A DNA stretch of 64,000 nucleotides from Glycine soja. Its lineage: Eukaryota > Streptophyta > Magnoliopsida > Fabales > Fabaceae. Location of the stretch: contig NC_041003.1 in the NCBI RefSeq assembly GCF_004193775.1, positions 42,413,611 through 42,477,610 on the forward strand, read 5' to 3'. Within the stretch, counting starts at the first letter, position 1. Each line of letters begins with the position of its first letter. Made by a program: the position numbers and the translations under genes. A model generated the notes under the pieces. That model had not been told where the DNA came from, ran no database searches, and saw only the letters and a list, made by a program, of their open reading frames with translations. Shown here in pieces: positions 1 to 13,200 of this stretch.

Positions 1-510
1 TTGAGAACCAATCTGTTGTTGGTGAGAGGGGCATCAACATCGGCAAGTTGATCAGCCAACGACTTGATGTGATTACAATAGCTATCAATCGATGAAAAAT
101 TCTTGAAATTAAGGTCCGCAAGTTCCTCTTCAAGATAAGTAGCCCGAGAAGCCTTGTTGTCCTGAAACATAGATTTGAGACAAGCCCACGCCCCTTGAGC
201 CGTGTCGTCTTTGAGCAAGATAGCGTGAAGGAGATCGGTGGATATAATCCCATATATCCACTAAAGCACCGCGGCATCGAGACTCTTCCATAGAACAGGG
301 TATGTGGCTTTGGATGCGACATAGGCAGCTACCTCATGTGCCTCCGTAGGAGAGATGATGTGGTGATGTAAATCATGAACCCTAACAAGGACCTTGAATA
401 AAGTCGCCCAAGAGTAATACATGTCATGCTCCGCATCCAACGTTATGGGAATGAGGGATTTAACATTGGTGATAGTCAAAGAATGATGGAATTTGGGTTG
501 ATCGGCCATG
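1..510 (-). pseudogene. copia-type retrotransposon gag remnant (truncated by window edge)
   Basis: Read on the minus strand from the ATG at about 510, the frame gives a polypeptide beginning MADQPKFHHSL, followed by a segment (LDAEHDMYYSWATLFKVL) typical of the N-terminal gag region of plant Ty1/copia elements (DUF4219/UBN2 type). The frame hits a stop at 261-263 and then continues in the same frame as WIYGIISTDLLHAILLKDD and on to the window edge, so one nonsense codon breaks an otherwise continuous gag. No protease, integrase or reverse transcriptase is inside the window; they would lie beyond position 1. Family assignment is from general resemblance and is fairly confident; activity is ruled out for this frame by the stop. 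Confidence 0.7.
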
Positions 511-598
511 GAGAATTGCAGCGGAAGGAGAATAAAAAAGGATGGAAGAAAGATGGTTGTTAGGGATTTTAGGATCGAAACTTTGAATCCGTGCATTT

Positions 599-765
599 TC
601 TCATTAATAACGTGAGAATATATACAATATATAAGAGCATAATTAGTCTAGAAAGTATGACACTAATTAACTAAGAATCTGGACAGAATATACACAAGAT
701 TAATTACATAATCAAAATAGGAGATATACATAAATATAGAATATATGTATCATATATTCTAACAA
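599..765 (-). repeat. putative LTR edge of the copia remnant
   Basis: Upstream of the gag remnant, the minus strand starts TGTTAGAATATATG at 765, a usual plant copia LTR start, and runs about 165 bp of AT-rich sequence to the gag leader. I did not find a clear tRNA-Met primer binding site or a second LTR, so the boundaries are approximate and the call is an inference. Confidence 0.35.
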
Positions 766-1125
766 CTTTTATATTTGAAAATTATTGAAATTAATATATT
801 ATTAATATTTTTAAATTAACAAATCAATATTTTCATTATTTTGTAAAACGACACAAACATTTCTTTTGAGTTACTTTCAATTATTGATAGCAAAACCACA
901 CCAACATTTCTTTTTCCTTCTTAATTTTTCCGTGTCTTTTCCTTCCCTTTCTTTTATTGGTTTATTTGGAAACAGGGAGAGATACGAGGAAGGATCGCCG
1001 AGATTAAATTGACTTTTGGTCTTTTCCTTCTCCACTACGTTGCTACTACTTGCTTCTCCATAAACTTCTTTCTTTGGACTTTGGTTGAAGAAGAAAAGAA
1101 TAGAACTGAGACTGAAAGTGAAACA
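766..1125 (+). promoter_or_regulatory. upstream region and 5' leader of the HVA22-like gene
   Basis: AT-rich gap between the retroelement and the next gene. A pyrimidine-rich leader (CTTTTCCTTCTCC type runs near 900-1060) precedes the ATG at 1126. No convincing TATA box could be fixed. Short upstream reading frames exist but look fortuitous. Confidence 0.3.
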
Positions 1126-4118
1126 ATGGGTTGGATAGAAGCAATTTACACTCTTTTAACCAAATCATTCACCGTCCTTTCCTGGTATTCCAACTCTTCT
1201 CTTCATTTTTTCTTTACTAGTTTCTTTAAAATTTTACTTGCAATTATTGGGTCTTATATTCTCTAACGTTGATGTCTGCATTTTATTTATTTTTTTACAT
1301 GCAGGCCTCCAGTTAGTTTTCTTTGTCCATTGTAAGTACCTACTCTTGGCTTCTCTCGTATCTATTATCTATAGTTTATAATCTATAATAACAATAATAA
1401 AGGAAATATCCCCACTTGGTTTACACATTTTGTTAAACTTCTTCATCGTTTTAACTGCACTTCAAACCACTCACTATTCTCTTTCAAACTTCCATGTCAA
1501 ATTAACTATATAAATCTGTTAAAAGAAGAAAAAACTGATAAAAACAAAATCAAATTTAATATTTTTCCAAAAAATAAAAAATGCAGAGAAGGCAAGTGCC
1601 TGTCCTTCTGCTAGTTTCTTCATTAAAAAAATAGTTTTTTTTTGTTTGTGGAATTGGTACCTAAAATTTATTTTAATTCTTTTGCAGGTTGGTTTCTGTT
1701 CGGGCAATGGAGAGTGATTCCAGGTCCAGCAACCAGCGATGCCTTGCTTTTTGGGTTCTGTTTTCCTTGTGTATGATCGTGGAAGGGGAACTTTCAGTGT
1801 TATTTAACTGGTACTTTTTTGTTCTGATGAGAATTAATTGATAATTTGGGGAACTCATTTTTGTATCCAAAGTGTAATAGTTTAGTTTAATGGTTAAGCT
1901 CATTTAATTACAAAATTTGGTACCTTTAGTCGTCAAGTCATAATTCAACTCATGGTTAGCTTCTTGATTGCTGTGAGGTGAGCTTGATGGTAGTCTTGCT
2001 TAGTGAAATGATGTCATTCTTTGCATGTGTTCAAACAACTTCATTGATTTTTAATCATCTTTGCCTTAATAGGTGTCACACAAATATCTCTTCCTGTATA
2101 ATCATTTCATATCATGTTCTTTTTTGTGAGCATTGGGCACGAATCCATCTTAACATACTTATGTTATTCCGATGTTTTTCTCTTGTGTCTATAAAGTTCA
2201 GCATTCACGTTCATAGAGTACAACTGGTCTATAGCAATATGCTAAAACTTCCCTTTCAATTTGATAGGTACTTTGCTGTCACAAATAACCACTAATGTCT
2301 TTCTCCATTTTAACCACTCAGCTCATGTCACATGTGACATCTTCATTCATTCTTTTGTCATTTTCTAATATTTATCCCAAATACTTAAACTTATAAACTT
2401 GTGGTATATGACATATTTTCCGGCTTTTACCCCCCAAGATACTTTCCTCCTTTTTCTACAAAAATTACAATGTATATACTTTGTTTTATCCCCACTCAAG
2501 CCAAAAGCCTTTGGTTTTAATGTATGTTTCTAAAGCCTTTTATAAGCATATCATCTGCAAAAAGCATGCATTTAAGGATAATTTATTGTATGTCACTGAC
2601 AGGGTTAGGAAAGAAAAAGAAAAAAAATAGACTACTACTAAACTCAATTGTTCACTCCCCTACATTCGTTGTCTGCTGCAAGAAACCAATCACATTTGTG
2701 CATATGTTTGAATATGCTGATCTTTTGGTTTTCTGCTACCATTTTTCTCATTTTTAATTTGGTTGTTGTTACAGCCTCCCATGGTGGCCTCATGTGAAAT
2801 CCATAGCAACTATCTTGCTGTTGATACCTTATGTTGGTGCAGCACCATATGTCTATAAATTCTTAACCAGACACTACTGTACTTGGAGCCTATTTACAAG
2901 GACATCAAACATCTACAGTGAGAAGAGCACACATTTGGAATCAGATGAGGATAGTAAACTTGTTGATGTCTCTGACCAGAAAACAAGTCAAATACAAGAA
3001 AAGAAACTTGAAGCATATCAAATATTGGTTTCAAGTTTTTACCGCAGTATTTTTATGCCTTTACAGCAAATTACTGTCAACTTCAGTGAGAAGAGCAGAC
3101 ATTTGGAATCAGATGAGGATAGTAAACTTTTTGACGTCTCTGACCAGACAATTACAACAAGTCAAATAGAAGAAAAGAAACTTGAAGCATATCAGGTATT
3201 GGTTTCAAGTTTTTGCCCTAGTATTTTCATTTAACTTCTCATTTATCTGTTAGCTCCAAATATGCAGTTGTCATACTAAATGTCATTCTCAATTATATAA
3301 GTTTTCACCATCTACTCTAACTCTATTTGTCATTGTTTCAATAGATATTAATATAGACTTTTTAAAAAAATTGTTTGCATCAGGAGACAGATGATACCAC
3401 CGGTTGTGGCAAGACAGAAAGCAGTTACACAAGTCTAACTAGTAAAAATCTAATCCAGAAGGAATGGAGCTGTGCATTATGTCAGATTAGTACAACCAAT
3501 GAAAATTTCTTAAGGGCACATCTTAAAGGGAGGAAACACAAGATGGTGTGAATGGTTCTACTAACGAATCTCAACCAAATTGCAAACATTCTCGATCCAG
3601 TTTCCAGATCCATAAGATGGTGTGAATGGACAAAGCCAGAGTTTGGATGGACAAAATTAAACACTGATGGTTCTATTCATAGTAACACTGCTAGTTTTGG
3701 TGGGCTGCTTCGTGATTACAGGGGTGAACCAATATGTGCTTTTGTCTCTAAAGCTCCTCAAGGAGACATTTTCTTGGCTGAGCTGTGGGCCATGTGGAGA
3801 GGCCTTGTTCTTTCCTTGGGTCTAGGGATTAAAGCAATATGGGTGGAATCAGACTCCATGAGTGTTGTGAAGACGGTTAATAGAAAGCAATTTTGTCCAA
3901 AAGCTGTTGGCTATTTGAAGCAAATATGGAAACTGTTAAAGAAGTTTGATAAATATCAAATTTCTCACACATGGCGTCAAACTAATAGAGCAGCAGATCA
4001 TCTTGCTAAGATGGATCTTTTGGCAAATGATGTGGTTTTGTGGCCAGTTGATTTTCCACCTAGCCTTTGCAGTATCATTAAAGATGATGCCAAAGGAACG
4101 AAATATCTTAGACGATGA
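1126..4118 (+). CDS. HVA22/DP1-like protein with U1-type zinc finger and RNase H-like domain
   Basis: Model exons: 1126-1184, 1305-1331, 1688-1810, 2775-3195, 3384-3547, 3608-4118, giving 434 aa. The N-terminal part (MGWIEAIYTLL, then CPLLVSVRAMES, LPWWPHVKSIATILLLIPYV) is the TB2/DP1/HVA22 domain, a hairpin-membrane family acting in the ER. Next comes an acidic repeat region, then a zinc finger with C-x2-C-x12-H-x5-H spacing (CALC to RKH), as in matrin/U1 proteins. The C-terminal part is an RNase H-like (RVT_3) domain with all four acidic positions visible: TDGS, AELWA, ESDS, AADHLA. The first five exons are well supported by frame and splice sites. The last junction is not certain: without the 60-nt intron 3548-3607 the protein stops at the TGA at 3549-3551 after the zinc finger (265 aa), and the RNase H part would be a separate frame. 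At the exon 3/4 junction the expected Trp of the family becomes Cys. The catalytic role of the RNase H part is unknown. Confidence 0.72.
2912..3230 (+). repeat. internal tandem duplication inside exon 4 of the HVA22-like gene
   Basis: Two imperfect copies, starting near 2917 and 3086 (about 168 bp apart), both encode a block like EKSxHLESDEDSKL...EEKKLEAYQ followed by a VLVSSF-type tail. In the second copy the sequence ATCAGGTATTGG supplies the donor used to end exon 4 at 3195; in the first copy it reads ATCAAATATTGG, so the donor is gone and the downstream former-intron sequence is read as protein. Confidence 0.75.
3548..3607 (+). other. candidate 60-nt mini-intron joining zinc finger and RNase H domains
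   Basis: Begins GTGAATGG, contains a perfect TACTAAC branch-point consensus at 3558-3564 and ends TTTCCAG at 3607. Removing it skips the TGA at 3549-3551 and joins KHKMV to SIRWCEWTKPEFGW in frame. It is shorter than most plant introns. A 16-bp direct repeat (3540-3555 and 3614-3629) flanks it. Confidence 0.5.
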
Positions 4119-4339
4119 TATCTAACTCTCAAGGTTAGTTTCAGATTGCCATCTGAATAGGATGAGGAGGAAGTGGTAAGTATATATAAAGAAAAAATTA
4201 GAAAGCTCTGAGTAGAATCTTATGCTGTAACTTCCATTTGGAAGTGAGGTTACATCACTGTTTTAGACTCCACAAAATTCAAGATGTATAGAGTTGCTGC
4301 TACCAGCAAGTGACGTTATTTACGTTGTAGATAGCATAC

Positions 4340-4460
4340 ATAGACTTATACTGTTGTTATGATCCCACATTGTCCGAGTTTATGGCAAAATTATCCTTAT
4401 AAGCTATGTTTTGGAGTTAGGTTATGCCTTCTTCCATTCTTAGGCTAACTTTTTGAGTCA
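4340..4460 (-). repeat. short dispersed repeat, eudicot TRIM/SINE-like type
   Basis: Read on the minus strand it carries the motif series CCTAACTCCAAAACATAGC, CTTATAAGG and CAATGTGGGA. The same series occurs at 33283-33410 on the plus strand. These motifs recur in many eudicot intergenic repeats. Family not determined. Confidence 0.35.
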
Positions 4461-7214
4461 GGCTCGATCTATTCTCAATTTTTTTTTTTAAATTCTAATT
4501 AAGGGACCTTATGATTTAATTTCTTCATTTGTTTTTCTTTCCCAGAAATATGCTTCCTTAGCTGTAGTTGCTATTGATAGAGCTACCCTTGGTCATTGTT
4601 GATATTGAAGGTTTAATTCTGTTTGACTAAATTTTCTATAGCATTGAACCTCTAATTCTCTCTTCTCATTCTGTTACCTCCGGAAAAGAAAAGGAAAACA
4701 CAGAAAAGAATATGTGACTGAGAAAAATGGATAATGTTTTGTAGACATTGAGAGAAAAAGAAATTAAAAAAAAAAGTGATAATATGATGGATGATATAAT
4801 TGAGATGCAAATAGTTAGAGGATTGTTTTTACAGTTGGAATATCCATATATTATTGTTGTGTTTAATTCACGCATTTTATAGATGGCTCGCGAAAACCTA
4901 TTTGACAATATGATAGGCTTGTAAGCAATATCATATGAACACTTTCTGACTTATTCTTTGCACCAAGGTCCCTTAATTTCTTGTAATTAAATCATAAGGT
5001 TTAATATGATTTTGTTATTGTAAAATCATAAGGTTCATTCTTCCAATTCCAACTCCATCAACTCTCATTTGAAAATACTCATAATGATTGTCTAGGGTTT
5101 GTACAATGTGAAGGAATGCATCCTTCATATTCAAAATCTTCACCCGAATTGCTCCTCTTTGTATGCTGGATTTTTAAAGTAGTCACTGAATAATCAATTA
5201 TGTCCTTCATGATTTGTTCTATGTGACTTCTTTGATGTTCACACAGTACAGTTATTGGGTTTTCATTGCATCAACCTTGTTTATTGTTCGTCGTAGTCAT
5301 CCAAGCACGATTAAATGTTTCCATTGTGAGAGCGAGGGAGAGAGAGAAGGGGGAGGGAGCATCACGCTTAAGGGGGTTTAGTTTTTTATTTTTTAAAAAT
5401 AAAATAAAGATAGTAATGGGTTTTAGCCGTTATCATGTTAAATCAATTATTTCAAAATTTTAAAAGTAACAAAATGTTAATATTTATGATAATAAAGAAC
5501 TTTAAAAATTTAAAATATAATAAATCAAAAATAACATTAAGTCTTCTTTTTTCCTAAACTGTCCACTACTAGAACCCATTTAAATCTCATCATTCATGAT
5601 GAGCTAGTTGACACTTGATAGTGATTGAAACATTACAAATTGATATGAAAATAAGAGCATGAAAAATTGAAAATTACTTATATTTAGATTATTTTTCAGT
5701 TTTGTAAAATGTGGGATTTTAAAATTTTTGGGTTAGTTGGTTGATTGATAATTTTTCATGAAAATTAATAAGGAATTCACATTGAATTAGTTTTGATTCA
5801 TTGGGTGGCAAAATAAAGAGATGAAATTGAGTATTTGTGAGTATCTTAAGTTGAAAAATTGAATGAAGAAAAATTTTGAAATACGAGAGTCTATGTGAAA
5901 CAAATGAGGAAATTTTGAATGACAGCAAAAAAAATTGAAAATTTTGGTTAAAACCTTGTATAGCTTCTTCGATTTCTTAATAAAAAGAAATATGATCAAC
6001 ATTGATTTGAATGTATATAAAATGAATTTCTTTTTTTTTTTTACTTCTTACTACTAGATAATGCTCTTAAATTTTATGATAGATACCTAAAGATTCATGG
6101 TGAACTTCACTAGAAACTTCTCTTTTGACGAAATAATGCGTTGATCTCATCGTGACAAAGGAATATGAAAGTTTATTCTTTTTTGTTGATAATCTACAAT
6201 TGCATCAGTGTATAAAAATTCAGTGTTAGTCCCATTTGTATAGATTTAGTCAACATATATGTTAAAAATCTAAAAAGTAAATAAATATAGCAGCCACAAA
6301 CTTTATTATTATCATTATTATTACCATTTCATAAAAAGTATATGAACACAGTCAAAAAGAAAATAAATAATGTTGCTTAAATAAGTATGTACTAGTTTCG
6401 TTCCAAAAAAAAGTATCTACTACTTCACAGTGGACAGCTCTTATGACTGTAAATGCGCTTATAATTCAATTTATGAATCTAAAATAACCTCTATGTAAAT
6501 TCATCCATTTTTTCTAGATATTTTAGTTATATCAGCAAGAAGCTAATATTATTTCTTTCATTATAATTTTTCATTCATTCAATATATTTTTCCTAATTTC
6601 TTTTCGTCGAAAGTGTAAAGGAAATTACAATTTGACCTTATCACTACTGTTCACAATATAAAATTCACTCTACCTCTATACACGAAACTTCTCTACAATC
6701 AGTTTGGTTACACTAAGAACGAGCCTGAAAATTTTTTAACTATTAACAGACATAATAAAAATAATTTATTCTACTCAACAATTTTTTATCATACTGTAAA
6801 AAATTTATAGAAAATGGCTTGTTCCCCTACACCAAAATAAACCATTACTCATCGCACCAACAATCTTAATAAGTTGTACCTTTAATTCATAACGTTATCC
6901 CTACGAATATGACCACGTACTGAGTTTATTCATTATTGCATGGAAGTAAAATTCGCATTAATATACGATCTTAGCTGATTCCGCAACACCACTAACCTGA
7001 GTTACTGAAATAAACAAGGCATCATTACAGTGCAAAACTGTTGATTGAAAAACTGCCAATGGCATTTCCCATTGCAAATATACGACTGTACAACATATGA
7101 ACATGATATTAACTTGAAAACTTCGACCCCCTGTACCACTCAATTCTATTTTAAAATAGGTCCTAACCTAAAAATGTAATACATTGTATTTTGTCCCCTC
7201 CCCACTGAAGCTTC
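4461..7214. other. intergenic region, AT-rich, convergent gene ends
   Basis: Lies between the end of the HVA22-like gene (+) and the end of the UPL gene (-). The motifs AAGGGACC and TTATGATTTAAT near 4500 recur inverted near 4966-5000, which may bound an old ~0.5-kb MITE. A purine-rich stretch lies at 5325-5370. I see no gene; the short frames here are AT-rich noise. Roughly 100-200 bp upstream of 7215 must be the UPL 3' UTR. Confidence 0.4.
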
Positions 7215-10200
7215 TCAACCAAATCCAAAACCCTCACTTGCTTCGTGAATTGCCAGCAGTAACCTCTCTTCTAAATGGTGTTTAGATGGATACTCCGGCA
7301 AATCTAATTGATTGAAGCTGCATGAAGAAAATTCCGTTTTGATTATTTCAAATCACACGACTATAATGATCCATCAAAATATAAATATAGCCTATAGCTT
7401 ACAGATAATCACACTGAATGGTAATAGGTATATAGGCCTATAGGGAATTTTGAAAAGGGGGAAAAGACATACCAAGTATGAGCAGAAGGCAAGTGATCAG
7501 GACTTCCATATGCTTTGTGTATCTGAAACTTCTGGGAGCCTGAAATTCCTTGAAGAGCGCTAAAGCCTTCCAAAGGCACCTGAAACATTAGTGAAAAAAA
7601 TGTTTTAACGGCTTCAAGTTTGCAAAAATAATATGCCAACATCATTAATATATCATAACAAATCCCAGGACAAAGAGAAAGCTCTGATCCAAGGTGGTCA
7701 AAATTGAGATCTTATGGGGAGAAGAATGAAAGAACTCGTGAACATGAATCATAAGATCTTTACCAAAAGTATAAAAATATTATAACTAACTAATACATAT
7801 GATCATTAAAATTCACTGGTTTTTAATGTTTCAATTTATTTTATATTCCAAAGAAAATAGGAGGAAAAAAAGCAGCAGAAAGAAAACAGACATGAAAAAT
7901 ATAGTCTAGATATCTTGTATTTCAAATGAAGGCCCCAAAAGCCAAATTTGTGGGTTTCAGGAACAAAAAAAGTAAGAGCTTATTCGGCTGAACAGCCGGC
8001 CCTGGTAGAACACAACATATAGTCCAGAAAGAAGAGACACTGATCATCATCACAAACAAAAAACTCGGACCAAGAACAGATGCCCCAACACAAACAATCC
8101 GACACAACAGACAAGTCAGTTCAAGAGAGCAGAGAAGTACAAACGAGAGATGGTTTATAATAAAGATCAAAAAGTGAAGGATTTTGAATGGCATTGCATT
8201 AGAGAAGGCTTCAACAGCTTGCGGCGAAGAGGGATCTAGAACAGAAACAACAAAAAATGAGTCTACCATTCAGGTCACCCAACCCACAAGCCCAGCTGCA
8301 TCAAACAAAAACAAATAGTAAAAAATCACAGATTCCACGGTCCTACAAGTATGATCAGCTATTTCTTGTCCCACAAATTCCCGATCCTAATCGGGATCCA
8401 GCCTGGAGAGGCTTCCAAAATGAAGACTGCAATTCTGCAATCTTAATCATAATTTTGAATACACTACAAAGATCATTGGTACGTATTCAGGAAAAAAAAA
8501 ACTGTCATATATCCATCCTCATCTCAGATCAGTCAAATTATAGCTATCATAAAAATATCCACGAGGTTCCAAAGCCAACTACATACACCACAGCAGCCCT
8601 TATTCATGTGACACTCACTCAACTATAATGCTTCAGAAATAAATTGAATCTGTAAACAGGTATGATTGCATGTAGATAGCAAACACTTGGAAATTAACCA
8701 GAAAATGAGTAGCATATAAAAAATTAAAATGTTCAAAAGTCCAGGATAGCAAGCAATATATACCTTGGATGTGCCTGTCACAAATTGCAACAGTCGAGCT
8801 TTGTCTTCTTTGCTCAAACCTTGAACAACCTCCCAAAACCATTGGATAACTGGCGATGCAGCACTATATCCAGAATATTCTGTATTTGCTCTCAAGTCAT
8901 CCACTGAAAGAAAATAAAATACATAACAGTTAAATTTGCCCTTCCATGCAATTTAGTCACCAGTAAAGATAGTATGTGGGGAGAGCAAACGAAAATAATC
9001 ACATCAGTTAAAGTAATATAAAGGAATGGAAGTCTCACAGTCAATATCAGGAAGTCCACTGATCAACAATTCCAGCTCTTTGTCATTGAATATCGATATC
9101 AACTCCCTGGGAATCATTTCATTGAACCCTTCCAAGAAAGAATTTATTTGAGGTCGAATGGCAGTTGTCAGCCGATGCTCGGCAACCAAATCAACATATT
9201 GATGTTTGTTCTCCTCAGTAACTTTGATATTCCGTCCCCCGGGAATCAACTCATAATCAGTCACCTAAACATGTTCATGATTAGAATATAATAATGCAAA
9301 ATCCAATCTTTCATCTCAGGTTTAAGGGCACGGTCAATACCTCTGTTCGTTCATATAAGATCAATTTTTCCTCATCTGCATCAATGCTAAAAGTAAGATC
9401 CAGAACATCACTGATGTCATTCTGCAATCATACCAGAAACACAGACAATTATCACAAATTGAACAATAAACAAAATGAGATGAGAATACACAATGGGAAA
9501 GGGGAGGAACTACATAAATGCACTTGCCTCAAGCATCCATTTCAAATTTCTGAAATAATGAGGATCAATGGCTTCAATATCATGATATGTAACTTTGACT
9601 CCAAGAATGTGCTTGTAGAATGACCGAGTAAAATGAACATCCAAGAGTTGACCATCAAATAATGCTTTGCCAACCTGAATGAGATAGAAAAGAGTGTAAA
9701 CTAGAATCATATGACTAACAGCAAACATTCAGAACAGTTGAAAAGGGACTCACCACTCTACCAACAAATTTGAAATAAGATAAATGCTCTGTTTGATAAA
9801 CAGAGTTAGGGTTAGGCTGAAATGTTGATTCATTGCCCACTGTAGTAAAAAGCAGTGCTCCTTTATCAAAAATAACTCTGGACAATAATTGATACCATTC
9901 CCTTGTAAGCCCACCTGCATCAATACCCTCCTCCCCTTGGAAGTGAACAGTCAACCTTCCCTTCAAATCTTGAGTTGATCTCAAGCGAAGCTGGTTGTAA
10001 GAATCTTCTAGAACATATGCCCTTCTTACTGATATTCTCAATGGGCTATGGTGATGGTCATGCTGATGCTTAATTTTTGATCGGAAGTGGGCACGCTTGT
10101 TATCAAAATCAATAAATCTTGGAACCTTTAGCATGAGTGAGAAAGATTTCTCAAGCAAACCAGGGTTTTGCCTTAAGAATGCATTTAGTAGCTTCCTATG

Positions 10201-13200
10201 CTTCTCTGAGAACCGGACAAAAGGCATATGTTTCTCATCTACTTTCACAGCAGTTCCAGATGCTTTCTGGGGAGTTGCAGATGTGGTGGCATACTCAACA
10301 TCAGAAATAACAGGGATACTTGAGTCATGACTATCACCTGGCTGAGCAGGATGCAATTTCTCACAAACCACAAAGAAAGATTCAATGTATGGTAAGATAT
10401 TTTGAGAGCCAGCAGGAAGTGGAGGCATTACACCAGATGGTTTAGACACAAAGGTACTAGAAGATGTCGAAATCTCAGATGCAGACTCTGAGTAGGATTC
10501 TATCTTGCTTATGCAACAGCTAAGCTCATGCCACAAGGGCTCTAATGCTGAATTGATTTCCCAAACCTCAGATAGAGCAGGAGTACCTCTGTCATTCTCT
10601 TTCTCCGTCAGTAAGGTGACAAGGGAACTCAAGGCTTGCAAAACTCTCAGAATTGCAGCTCCATCAGTAGAAGAGGTACTAAGCAGAGCTTTCATTGCTT
10701 CACTAAAGACACGTAACTCATTCATTGCAGATGAAGTCAACTTTTGAACTGCTTCTGCCAGCTCAGTGACAAAAAGCTCACAATGTGTTGGAGCAATGGC
10801 CACCAATTTCTTCATTACCTCGGCAACAAGATTATATGCATTATCTGACAAACTGGGAGGAATGCACAAAATGTCAGATTAACTCCATGATTACTAAAAA
10901 ACATTGTATCTACAACAATTATAGCCAGGTGCTCTAATTGGTGGTGACTAATATCAACTGTGGCATTACAAAGAAAAAAAGCAAGCAAATGCACATATCA
11001 AGAAAACTGACACAACTGACTGACTTAATATAAAATTAGTTTGATGCTTCTAAGTCACGAGTTTTATCACCCCACCCCCATCCCTCCCCAAAATACAGGA
11101 GCTCCTACTGATGGTGTATAGATACACAAAAACTAGCTATATTGGCAACAAGCATAGGCCAAAACGCATACCCTTCTTGTGCAAGCAGTGAGCACAGGAG
11201 CCGGAGTTCTGCATTTGAAAGATTACTCAACACTCCATGTGACTCACATTCAACATTTATGCCAGAGGGCGTTGGTTTGGAGGAACCATCAACTTTAGAT
11301 GCATCATCCACAGAAGATAAAATATTAGAATCTGCATTCGCATTGGCTTCCACGGCAGAAATTTGTGGAGCTGATGATGGGTTAGTAGATATCAAGGATT
11401 TGTCAGATGACTTGTTTCCAGCACTGTCAATGATAACATCCAGTAAATTTAGCAGCTGAAAACACAACACAGATACAAAGACAATTGTGTCAACACTGTC
11501 TGAATGCACAAGAAATTAAAATACAAATATGCCAATAAAACCAAAGCATCACCTGCTCAAGGTGGGCTATGCTCCTCAAATAAAGTGGTTGGTTCAAGAG
11601 ACCCAATAGCATTGCAATGGCGATGTACCCATCATTACTTTCACCTATATTTACTTCATCTTCAACAACCATCACGGCTTTGCCCCGTGCATCATCTGGT
11701 TCTTTTATTGCAGGATTTGGTAGCCAACACTGAAGCAAAATTTTTGCCACATACAGATGATTGCGAGCAAGATAAGTGAGAGTTTCAAGTATTCTACGAG
11801 ACAGCAATGGGGGAACTCCTGTGATTAAACAATAGGAAAGGTATAAATAAATTCATTAAGCGTTAACAAAAAATTGACCAAATATTATAAATAGACTCTC
11901 CAGTAAGAAGAAGCTCATGGATTAAGAAAATAAAAGACATTACAGACAAATCTTAATTGGGAAGATTCACAACCATAAAAACCAACAAGTTATTTTGTTT
12001 ATGTCAGCATAATCAAAACCAGGACAATTGTTTATAATCACAACATAAATAAGATTAATCAAGTATTCTTACCATCAAAAGATTGAGGACGTGAATACAT
12101 TACATTGCTCTGACAACCATATAATCTATATGGTGGCTCAACTTTACTAAAATAACTGACAGGCCTTTTTACATCAAGCATTAGCAAGTCCATCAGAATT
12201 TTCACCAGAGAGGTTCTTGTTTCACTATGGGCACAAAGATTTAATAGAAGCCTCTGGAGTTGGCCTTTATAGAGTGGCTGCAAAAATGCAATAGACAAAT
12301 TATAGACAATAAAGAATGACTCATATTAAATGACTTCTTCCAATCACAAATTAATACCTGCACTACGCGTAACAACCGAATCATAGCATGCAAAGCTTCT
12401 GTGTCAACTAGTGGTGCTCCATCAGCTTCAACAACCTTAACTCCATTGGAACGGCGAGAAGAAATGGTTCCCCCTGCTCCATCCAGACCAGAACCAATAC
12501 CTTCACGTCTTGAAGTCTCCCCTCTACGACTTCTAGGATACATACCAAAGAGGGTACGACTGTAACGGTGTGCAAACCTCTCCCGCAACATATTTGCCTC
12601 AGCAACAAGAGCAGGTGTAAGATTGGCAAGGATAGTATCTGGTGACGTCAACAGAACCTGAAGGGGGAAAAAAACTTAAAACCAGAGACAATCTCACTTT
12701 TATATAACAGCAATGAACTGAAAAACTTGCCTCTTCTCGTAAATCTGATGGAAAAGTTGCAATTATTGAGACTGTATCCATTTCCACAGGTTGGCCTTCC
12801 AGCTCCTGAGATTGATGCAGCCTCTGTGCTTGCTGCTGAGCTAGAATTTCTGCTCGAATATCAGCTGGAAGAGCTGCAAGGAACTCTGGATCAATATCCC
12901 CAGTGTTTTGAGACTCAGCATTTGATGGCTGAGCCACTTGACCCTGCTGAGCTGAAAGGAGTTCGGCACGCAGCTCCTCAGGAAGAGCATCCAGAAAAGC
13001 AGGATCAATAGCTCCTGATCCTGCATCACTGTTCACCTGCTGCTCTGCTGCTGCACCATCTTGATCTGCATCACGGCTTGAATTTTCTGAAACTTCAGTT
13101 ACACTGTGAAGGAACGCATCTCTTCCAACCACAGGAGAAATGTGACTCAAAGGCGTATTTGCTCTTCTTGTGCGTGCTGCCTGCGAATCACCTGCCACCC

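Noticed and set aside
261..596. 111-codon minus-strand frame as a stand-alone gene
   Set aside because: It is part of a copia gag that continues past the stop to position 1.
4497..5035. Possible MITE bounded by inverted AAGGGACC/TTATGATTTAAT motifs
   Set aside because: Motif order is not a clean mirror and no target duplication was found; left as a remark in the intergenic entry.
7922..8628. Frames of 115 and 123 codons on both strands
   Set aside because: They lie inside UPL intron 14 (7580-8763); no family resemblance and no splice logic.
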